Shown here: in pieces, positions 56,211 through 64,000 of the stretch | Layout of the letters: each line of letters starts with the position of its first letter | Numbering within the stretch: position 1 is the stretch's first letter | NCBI RefSeq assembly: GCF_004011695.2 | Contig: NC_082420.1 | Coordinates: 1,054,001 to 1,118,000 of the forward strand | DNA: 64,000 nucleotides | Reading direction: 5' to 3' | DNA from: Ascochyta rabiei | Lineage: Eukaryota > Ascomycota > Dothideomycetes > Pleosporales > Didymellaceae | Made by a program: the position numbers and the translations under genes | Notes under the pieces: generated by a model | What the model saw: only the letters and a program-made list of their open reading frames with translations | What the model was told of the DNA's origin: nothing | Database searches by the model: none

Positions 56211-57120
56211 GGACCATGGTATATCTTTCACTTACTATAACTGGAACGAATCTCCTTCCGGATGTTCTTTTGGGTCGATAGCGCAGGGGTCAACCATGTC
56301 TTGATATATGTTGCATATTTCCACATTGGACGTATGGATGGCCTCACATCGTTTTGACAATAACCCTTCTCGAAATGGGGATTGTAACTATGTTGCGGGG
56401 TCACTCGATTCTCTCAGCGACATACTAGCATAAGCAACGCCTTGTGGACGTTGTTTGCCTGTGGAATCTCTCGAGAACCAAAGACGTAAATTTATCCGAT
56501 GACTGTGAGCGAGGAGGAGCAATACTTCATATGCGAGGCAACGGACCTAGTATCGAGAACATTATCTGTTGGAAGGCACACACAACCAAACCGCTCTGAC
56601 GTGGAGACTTAGTCGATCTTCAATTCCGCCGTCGCGTTATTCCACTAGATAAAGGCTTGGACTTATTTTCAGGGCGTCATCGCCCAATGCATAAGCTTCT
56701 TGTAATCTCTTAATATGCCCTCCTAGTTTCTACTAGGGTGCTTCTAGAAGATTATCAATCAGAGTGTACTTTTGTGCCTCCAAGTTCGCGATCATGGAAG
56801 GATACAAGAACGGATGCAGATACGATGGACCTCAACGTCCGTTGGATAAGTTCACTGGTTTCCAAGACAACCGGTTCAAGGGTAAGTCGCCCTTTGGAAT
56901 TCTCTTTGTAATATTCATTCGTTTTTTTGGTGGTCGTTTCCCGTCCGCTGCGAGGGCACTAGCCAAATCGAGCCTTCTCTACCAAGTGTACACCCTGCTG
57001 TAGTCAGCAGGCACGCGAAGTACTTTTGAACTCTTTCACATCTTTTTCTCAAATATTCATTATCGAACTTCTGCCCTTCTACCTTCATGCAAGTTTCTTT
57101 TTTGATTACACATCACGAAT
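56211..57120. other. Intergenic, with one possible small exon
   Basis: About 910 bp, AT-rich. An ATG at 56794 opens MEGYKNGCRYDGPQRPLDKF and runs to a good donor (GGTAAGTC) near 56881, but I found no convincing partner exon, so I do not call a gene. Confidence 0.5.
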
Positions 57121-58386
57121 ATGTGTAAACTCACCGTCCTTCATTACTCGCAATGCAACTGCGGTCCTCGAGACGGAAGCTACGAAGATGGCTTCATTGT
57201 TACAAAAGGCTGGCACAACCGACTGCTGCTTGATTTCGATACAGTTCCTCTTCGCCGCTGCACAGAAGCCAGGAACTTTGCACTGTGTCCCAGTCGATCA
57301 AACACTATGGAATTTCCACGATGCCACGATGTCCAGGTCAAAACTGTTCGATTCCAAGCGGAACCCTGCTTCCGATGCTTTACTCGGCGAGAAATATCGA
57401 TAAGAACAGAGAAGATCAAAGCTCTGAACGAACAACGCAAAGTCTTTGCAGAAAGATTCGACGCTTCACAGAGGGCCAAAATTGAAGATGCCGACTTTAC
57501 GAAAACTATGCGGCAAACTATAAAGGCATCACCGCAGTTCGATAAAAGAACCGAAAAGCAGAGATTTTATGGGACAAAAGCTGAGCTTATTTCCATGAAA
57601 TTTGGTTCTGTAAAAGAAATGGTGCCAGATTGGGAAGAAGGCTTGCGCAGGCAGCTTGCATGTCGCAAGTTGGCACGCGAAAGGAGTACGGAGATGAAAG
57701 CTGAAAGTGCTTCCAACGAAGATAAAGAGCAGGTAGAGGTCAAGAAGCAGACAAAGATGGCTTTACTCCAAGATCGCCTTGCTCAGGTCAACATGCTTGC
57801 GGCCTTCTCGGTACCGGTAGAGCGAGAGGAACCTTCAGCTACGGAGCAGAATGCACCCAACCGAGACAATTCTATTCAAAGGCTACGTGTTGCTAGGCCA
57901 GCGTGTAAGCTAGCTCTGGATGTCGGACTAAAGCTCAACGTAATGGTTCCGTTCACAACTGTACAGAACATGCACAAAGCAAATTCAGCTCAGAACGCCT
58001 CTGCTCCCCTAAAAAGCTCTTTTGCAAAAGCAGTCACTACGCAGACACAGGAACATCGGATTTCAGGGAATTCTCCAGTCAAATACCACACCATCAATGG
58101 TAGAATAGCGGCCGACGCCAAACCCTGGGCCGAAGATGAGAAGATTGGCGTCGAATCGTCTTCAAGACCAAGATCTTCTTCAAATCAAAGCCTCATGATC
58201 GCAGCAGCAGCCGCTCCCGAGTTCAAACCTTTTCAACGGCCACCGCCAGCTGAGCCTCGATTAATGAGGGCTCCTACTGCCCCCCGAGCTATGAGGGAAG
58301 GTAGCATTCGACAGACGACATGGCAGCCTCGTCAGCCATGTACATCTTTTCGTGGGTACGCGACTTATCGTACATGGCGAGGGTGA
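57121..58386 (+). CDS. Hypothetical basic protein with N-terminal Cys/His cluster
   Basis: Single exon of 421 aa from the ATG at 57121. The family is not recognised. The first about 100 residues are rich in Cys and His with paired spacing (CKLTVLHYSQCNC, RRCTEARNFALC, PRCHDVQ, PCFRCFTRRE), suggesting metal binding or disulfides. There is no signal peptide, so a zinc-binding module is more likely than a secreted one. The middle (about 95-230) is charged and probably helical (Lys/Arg/Glu/Gln); the rest is Ala/Ser/Pro-rich and likely disordered, ending RGYATYRTWRG. The gene is isolated, with AT-rich flanks on both sides, which fits a lineage-specific gene. Confidence 0.65.
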   Translation: MCKLTVLHYSQCNCGPRDGSYEDGFIVTKGWHNRLLLDFDTVPLRRCTEARNFALCPSRSNTMEFPRCHDVQVKTVRFQAEPCFRCFTRREISIRTEKIKALNEQRKVFAERFDASQRAKIEDADFTKTMRQTIKASPQFDKRTEKQRFYGTKAELISMKFGSVKEMVPDWEEGLRRQLACRKLARERSTEMKAESASNEDKEQVEVKKQTKMALLQDRLAQVNMLAAFSVPVEREEPSATEQNAPNRDNSIQRLRVARPACKLALDVGLKLNVMVPFTTVQNMHKANSAQNASAPLKSSFAKAVTTQTQEHRISGNSPVKYHTINGRIAADAKPWAEDEKIGVESSSRPRSSSNQSLMIAAAAAPEFKPFQRPPPAEPRLMRAPTAPRAMREGSIRQTTWQPRQPCTSFRGYATYRTWRG

Positions 58387-58893
58387 GCGATGGTCGAGTT
58401 ATCACAAATTCTTTTTCAATTTGACAGCGTCCGAATCAGCAAGGTTGTGAACAATCGAACGGTAGTAATAATTTTGATTTGATTTGTTTAATTCTTTCAA
58501 AGTACACAATTGAAACTGTAAAAGGCCTTAAAACTGAATAAGTTTCATGGTTCTAACAGAAAACATTAAACGTGCTTAATTTTGTTTGAGTAGCCAAGCG
58601 AGGGTAGCGAGGGTGAAGGTAGGCAGGCCACTAAGCCGGCCTCGGCCAAGTACTGATCACGTGAGGAGGCTGCCTTTGACTACACCTGCCTTCCCCAGCA
58701 TTCCCCAGCTACCTGGTTCTTTTTCAATATCCAATAAATTGAACAGACAAAATTAGCCAATCAGGGCTCCAAATTCACTTACACAAAAGCCTGTGGCGAA
58801 GAATCGTCAAACACAAATCAAACAGAGGCATGGAATATTGTTTGTCTTGTTTGTTGACAAGTCTGCAAACCAGACAGAGACACGATCTGACGC
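58387..58893. other. Intergenic
   Basis: About 500 bp, AT-rich at first and then GC-richer near 58600-58720. No feature supported. Confidence 0.55.
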
Positions 58894-59298
58894 ATGGAAG
58901 AGACAGACCTGCACGAGGCTGGATACGCATGTGCTAAGAATGACCGGCGTTCACGCCACCAGATAGCGACCCTATCAGGTAATTCCGCCCCCAGCATCAA
59001 GCCTGCCGCAAGGCATCTTCTTCGGAGCATGTTCACTGACGGCTGTATCTCTGTCAAGAAGGCGCTGTTCGCTTGCCGATCTCCCAAATACGTTCTCTTT
59101 TCGGCTTTTCAAGCTTCATCTGCAAGCAAAGCCTGGATCGCAGGAGCGGTGCTAGGACCGATTATCGGCATTGCCTTGATCGCAGCAGCAGTACTCTGGT
59201 GGAGGAGAAGAAGAAGAAGAAGAAGAAGAAGAAGAAGAAGAAGAAGGTCAAAGACGAACGACATTGAAAATCCGGGGTGTGTAACAGGACATGACTAG
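58894..59298 (+). pseudogene. Possible remnant of a single-pass membrane protein
   Basis: A 134-codon frame whose only family-like part is one membrane segment with its flanks (SASKAWIAGAVLGPIIGIAL IAAAVLWW), typical of fungal Ser-rich or Cys-rich cell-surface proteins. It is followed directly by an Arg run encoded by an (AGA)n repeat. In another frame downstream (about 59315-59410) a tail-like sequence appears (EYQPVQQQVVEKHG, PAELAGEQQPSELP) of the sort found in the cytoplasmic tails of such proteins. The expected extracellular domain is not recognisable upstream. A decayed or frameshifted gene, or a multi-exon gene I cannot resolve, are both possible. Confidence 0.35.
59205..59248. repeat. 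(AGA)n microsatellite
   Basis: About 14 AGA units directly after the membrane-segment codons; length changes here would alter the downstream frame only when not a multiple of three. Confidence 0.95.
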
Positions 59299-59888
59299 GA
59301 AGGGCTACCCCCGAGTACCAGCCGGTGCAGCAACAAGTGGTGGAGAAGCACGGCGTCTCGCGGCCTGCAGAGTTAGCCGGCGAGCAGCAGCCTTCGGAAC
59401 TACCTACCGTTCGTCATCGAGCGGGTTGGACAAGGCGAGCTGGCGTTGATGTACCCCCGTCGCGTCGTGTTTGCTACAGGCATTGAGCTTCAGATTCGTG
59501 GTAAATTGATGGAAATCCAGAATTGGAACTAGATTCGCTCCCCGGCACTTTGTCAGAGATCGGACCTAGCTCATGTAAAGGGAGCAGACTGTAGTAGGTG
59601 TCGGTAAAGGCGCGGAACACAGACATTCAGGCTTCAAAGAAGAGGCGAAGTATGGAATCAAGAAGGAAACATGCGATTCAGTCACTCGAGAAGGTGGCAA
59701 GCAGAGAACAACAGATTTGGAAACACCGGTTTATTCCTTCCTCCTTACTCAAGCGAATGGTCTATGTACATCGTCCGTTTCCAGTCTTTCTCTCGTTGAT
59801 CGCAGGTTGCAAGTATATACATTCTGAACTGAACCACCGGCAAATGCCTCGCAGACGATGCGCGCCGAGACTACTCCGCTGAAGTAGC
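59299..59888. other. Intergenic, 3' flank of the GH7 gene
   Basis: About 590 bp. The left part contains the tail-like frame mentioned for the membrane-protein remnant. The rest has no feature beyond the GH7 terminator region. Confidence 0.5.
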
Positions 59889-61363
59889 TTAGACAGCTGA
59901 AGCCTGGTTGAAAGTAGAGCCGATAGGGCCGAACTTGATGTTGCTGAAGACGACGCTGGAGTTGGGGCTGTTGGCCTCGACATCAGCGGGGACGCCGGAG
60001 GTGATTGGGCAAGTTCCACGGGCGATACCAGGCTTGCTGGGGTCGGCGGTGGTGGGGTAGCTGGAGTCGAGCCACAGCATGTTGACGGCGTGGTCGTCCC
60101 AGAGAGACATGACGAGGACGTGGCCGCGGGCGAGCGAGGCGCCCATGGCGTTGAGGCCACCGAGGTTGGCGAAGGAGGAGGTGTCGCCGAAGGCGCTCTT
60201 CTGCGCCTTGCAGAACGAGTCGGTGATGGAGTTGCCAGTCACGCCCGAGATGGCGGACTCGCTGTTCTTGTACACCTTGCCGTTCTGGACGTAGAAGCGC
60301 TTGATCTCGCTGAGGCTGGAGCCGGAGCCGATGAATTGCGTGACGACGGTCATCTTGGCCTTTGTGTCGAGCTTAGCGCCCGGGCCGTAGAAGTCCTTGA
60401 CGCCCATGCGGTAGCTGTTGAAGTCGCATCCGTCCTTGTCGCACACACCCTTGTAGCGGTTGTCGCCGTCGCCGCAGTCAGTGCCTGTGCAGGCTACAAG
60501 ACCAGTGCCCTTGCAGGGATGGGGAGTGTAGGCTGTGGAGATGGAGTTGGCCTCCCAGATGTCCATCTCAGGGCAGCAGGCGCCCGTAATACCGGAGCCG
60601 GCGTTGGCATCGTTGGGGGAAGAGACCCATCCGGCGCTGTTGGCCTTGCCGTTGATCCACTTGATGTCGTGGGGGCATTGGGAGTCGCAGTATCCTGAAA
60701 TCTGTCAATGTGCGAACGAAAAAACCTAAAGGGTGCTTACCCGTTCCGTACTTGGCACCGGCCTTGTTGTTGCCCTTGTTGAGTCCACCGTCGGCGGCCA
60801 TCTCGACAAAGTAGAGAGCACCGTTAAGACCGCAAGGAAGGTTGGAAACATCAACATCGAAGGTGAACTCCTTGTTGATGAGGTTGAACATCTGGTATTT
60901 GGTGTCGGTCTCCATGAGGTAGGTACGCGATCCAACGTTGCTGGAGTACTGGCCCTTTGTGACGAACTTCAATGTCAAGGCATCGCTGGAAGTGGTGATA
61001 CCGTAGGTACCTTGAAGGCGTCAGAGGTGATCGACAATCTGCAAGTGAAGAAGGCCGGAACTTACCAGAGTAGTCGGCACCGTCAATGGCGCAGTTCTTA
61101 GCGCAAGTATCGTCGTCAGGGCAGAGGGAGGTGTTCCAGGAGTTACCGTCGAAGCAGTTGGTGTAGCCACCAATGTTATGGGACCATCGCCAGTTGGAGT
61201 CGAGCACAACAGGGGCAGCCTTGCTGGTGCAGCTGTTGCCACCGGTGCCGGTGCAGGTCTTCCAGTTGATCTTAGGGTGAGTCTCAGACTGAGACGTACC
61301 GACCTGCTGAGCGCGGACGGCGCTCAGGAAGGTGAGCGAAGTGAGGGCGAGAGACCTGTACAT
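59889..61363 (-). CDS. cbh1: Secreted GH7 cellobiohydrolase, no cellulose-binding module
   Basis: Exons 61363-61066, 61010-60741 and 60694-59889 (457 aa). GH7 enzymes release cellobiose from the reducing ends of cellulose with retention of configuration. Seen: a signal peptide [18 protein letters not shown], then [20 protein letters not shown] at the mature N terminus; conserved cysteines; the subsite segment LDSNWRWSH; the catalytic motif EMDIWEANS with nucleophile Glu232, Asp234 and acid/base Glu237 (numbering with the signal); [14 protein letters not shown]; and FYGPG. A late segment is [21 protein letters not shown]. The protein ends after the catalytic core ([10 protein letters not shown]), so there is no linker or CBM1. 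The loops and overall length fit cellobiohydrolase better than endoglucanase. A TATA-like box lies upstream. Confidence 0.95.
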
Positions 61364-64000
61364 CTTGTCTGTTGATGGAGAGGAGACTGTGTGTGATGAT
61401 AGTTCTTTGGCAAGGGCATCGATCTCTTAAATAGAGATTGCGGCGAGCGTAACACGGTCGACGGGATACAGGCTGTGAGCCCATATGAGCTTTCGATATT
61501 GCAATGCGCGAAGATCTCCATCATGGACTACACGGAAGCAGTTTCCAGGGGGCGCCTACGGGTCGTCGGGAAAGCTGACAGGAGTGGAGTGCCAGAGTAA
61601 TTGAGTATAGATGAAATCCAATCCATTGTGGGGTAATCTGGGGTATAGCGGACAAGGCGCTGCGGGATCGTTGCCCGAAGCAGGTAGTGTGTAGTTTGGC
61701 AAGCGGAGACCCAACGGCTTCGCCACGGTTGTATGCGTGTTGTGGCAGCTTGGATTGGTAGATCCTACCACTCAGACGCTCTTCTGATCTTCATTACAGA
61801 AGAACACTATCCGAAGAGGCAAACGAGCTGATGAGGACAGCACAGCATACTCGCGGGCATTTGAGCACAATCTGCAGCTTGCCTCTGAAAATTTGACATC
61901 TCGCTCACTAGCCTGTTTGAGTGAAACCTTTCACAGCAGCTCTCATTGGCGTTTCTCGCAGACAACCGGCACCAGGGTTAGAGTATCCTGGCCTCTCTAG
62001 TGGCTTCGTAACCTAGCTCACGGCTATACGTTGGCTCACTCAGGTACGCGAGTCTGAAAAGGCTTCCACAGAGTTCTTCCGGGCCGGTTATGGAAGGTTA
62101 TATATGCGGCAGGTCATGAGGCTCGTAGAATTCCTGCAGCAGTGGCGTGTATCTGACGGGCTGTAGTGGTTTGTGTACTCGAGCGAGGTGGCATGACGAC
62201 CAGTGATCGTTCCCAATACGGTGTATGCCCAAGATTCGAGACTGACACTCCCCACAACAACACTTCGTGGCATGCAACGACAGCCTGGGCAGCGGCATGT
62301 TGGTCCTTGGTCTGCGTCGCGTTGTATCTTCTGACGCCGGAAGTCGATTGTCGTTATGCGCAAGATGTGGCAAGCTTTCGGCGCCGACGGGACGAGATGC
62401 CTTTGGCCGCAGGACGTGCAATGCTTGAGGCTTAACCGTTGTCCCCTGGGATCTTCGCAGAGTGTAATTGTCCCGAAGTTCTGGGTGTTTATCTGCGCCC
62501 GATAGATTGAGGGCCGGGGTCTACTCGCCAGTGGCACAAGTGCGTAAAATGACCGTTGAACGTGATGTGATCAGTAGTAAAGCGACAAGCAGCTTGTCTA
62601 CTCGCCGCCACAGTCCCGTAGCCGTTTCGCAACTTCTTTGACAAGATGGAGATCAACGGCCTTGAGTTTGTGACGTCCAATACTGAGGTTGATGGTACTT
62701 GCCTCGTACAGGCCCGAAGATCGAGTTCGAGTTCAGCCTAATCAAATCTAACGCCATGCGGATAATCTAAACCCCAGATCCCCAGATGACCTGCGCAGCA
62801 CCCTGTCAGACGATTGTTCAGACTTAATGAGTTCCACGTAGACTTCCATGTTTGCCGCACAGCCTAGCGAGTGTTAGTCTTGTACTTAGATTGTACCGGA
62901 AAATGAGGTTTTGGAGCTGCAGCTATCGAATGTTGTGGTTTGACAGAGCTCGGAGACCCCTAAACGTCGTGGTTCCATGAGAGGGCAGCAGCTGTTCCGA
63001 CATCTCCGCTGTTAGTGCTGGTGGCGAACATTACACGACCTATTCCTCATGTAGATTGGACAAGAGCAGCCGTGAACTCTTATCTAGCACGAGCCGAGTA
63101 TCAACCTCTGATAACTACTGAGACAGCCAGTGACAAAAGCTGCCAGAAATGCTTTGCATCGGTGTTTTGAAATTATGGATCAGGCAACACAGGATGAATA
63201 CGCGCCCTACTAGCACCTTTCCTCCCCGAGTTGTCCCGTAACAATTGTCATTTGCTAAAGTTACAGCCCAACCCAATAACATCTTGCTCACTGTGTCTTG
63301 ACTGACTGCAGCATTTGCTGCACGGCAACCTCTTGAGCAGGTCGGTCACAAAGTGCAGACACAGCGAGACATCCAGCACAGAGCGATATATCCTTGTCAC
63401 GCAGACCCACTAGATCAACCGAAACATCGAGTTAGCACGCAACCGTCCTACAGCGGTGAGAGGAGGTATTATGTACCATCTCCGAATGAGCGGCAGCTAC
63501 CTTCTCAAACTCAGCAGCTCTGGTTGGTCGGTCGCACGCAACATCTGCTTTATCTGAGTACTCGCTGGCTGATCCATTGTATCCTCTGCCTCTCAGACTA
63601 CAGGAACAGCGTTGCGTCCAAGAACATCATGTCTCTCCCAGCAAAGCCGCCAACCCGGGTAGCTCAAGTGCTTCTTAATTTAGGTATATATTACTGTTAC
63701 ACTATAGACCTAGAGCCACAACCGCAACACAAGAAGTAAGGAATACAACAAAGAAAAGCGCTGTATACAATAACTACACGACAGAGGTAGAGAGAGGGGG
63801 TAGCTATAGACGCTAGAGTTGAGGGAGATGGCGGTGTATATGTATATGCATGGAGATGTGTATTGTGGTGCGTTGTGTGTAGAAACATGTCCAACAAGTT
63901 GGATTGTGCGCTATATCTACTTATCTAGACTATAAATATATAATACACACATACGCATTTTAATAAAGCGCTGCCTTAGCACTACGTTTAACGCACGTCT
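61364..64000. other. Intergenic to the window edge (GH7 promoter side)
   Basis: About 2.6 kb. The first kilobase should hold the cellobiohydrolase promoter. I saw no unambiguous GGCTAA-type Xyr1/XlnR site near the gene. The last 300 bp are AT-rich with GT-rich stretches (63820-63960). Open frames are short and without coding features. Confidence 0.5.
61426..61434 (-). promoter_or_regulatory. TATA-like box of the GH7 gene
   Basis: On the minus strand CTATTTAAGA lies about 63-71 bp upstream of the cellobiohydrolase ATG and is followed by a CT- and CA-rich leader. Strong core promoters of this layout are usual for inducible cellulase genes. Confidence 0.5.

Noticed and set aside
62088..62537. 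149-codon minus-strand frame right of the cellobiohydrolase
   Set aside because: The composition is random, a parallel frame of similar length exists, and no family feature is seen.

Overview
The window is nuclear DNA of a filamentous ascomycete. Genes lie on both strands at roughly one per 2.5-3 kb. Most carry one to five short introns (about 45-75 bp) with GTAAGT/GTATGT-like donors and CTNAC-like branch sites, and the gene content is fungal (Tao3/Mor2, Git3-type GPCR, fungal transcription factor domain, GH7 cellobiohydrolase). The style suggests Pezizomycotina, probably Dothideomycetes/Pleosporales; that placement is an inference, not a database result. All gene models were spliced by eye, and exon joins are given in each entry.

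Left part (1-17.7 kb): the 3' end of an unidentified gene, then MCM6 (-), a SUN-domain nuclear envelope protein (-), UDP-glucose 4-epimerase (+), an Arc1-like tRNA-binding cofactor (-), a ubiquitin C-terminal hydrolase (+), a Git3-type GPCR (+), the scavenger decapping enzyme DcpS (-) and DNA polymerase delta subunit 4 (+). These are mostly housekeeping genes for replication, nuclear architecture, sugar metabolism, translation and mRNA turnover.

Middle (17.7-48.4 kb): the dual-specificity phosphatase Pps1 (+), a low-complexity orphan (+), proteasome base subunit Rpn1 (-) head-to-head with the ribosome-biogenesis kinase Rio2 (+), a two-RRM RNA-binding protein with a GC-AG intron (-), NADPH-cytochrome P450 reductase (-), the very large cell-morphogenesis scaffold Tao3/Mor2/Furry (+) and a 94-residue conserved-looking protein (-). 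Long intergenic stretches (17.7-19.4, 31.7-35.2 and 37.4-39.9 kb) hold several short tandem arrays. A 245-bp element with about 50-bp inverted repeats, resembling a MITE, lies near 38.3 kb.

Right part (48.4-64 kb) is more accessory: a C2H2 zinc-finger protein rebuilt from several small exons (+), a divergent hexokinase-family protein (-), a membrane-anchored GILT-like thiol reductase with an altered active site (+), a fungal transcription-factor gene that has lost its zinc-cluster end and carries an in-frame amber codon (+), an orphan Lys/Arg-rich protein (+), a remnant of a single-pass membrane protein, and a secreted GH7 cellobiohydrolase without a cellulose-binding module (-). The last 2.6 kb has no gene I can support.

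I found no bacterial-type operon, CRISPR array, rRNA or tRNA gene. The most interesting leads are the truncated, amber-interrupted regulator, the possible alternative mitochondrial N terminus of the Arc1-like protein, the MITE-like element and the tandem arrays sitting in promoter or leader regions.
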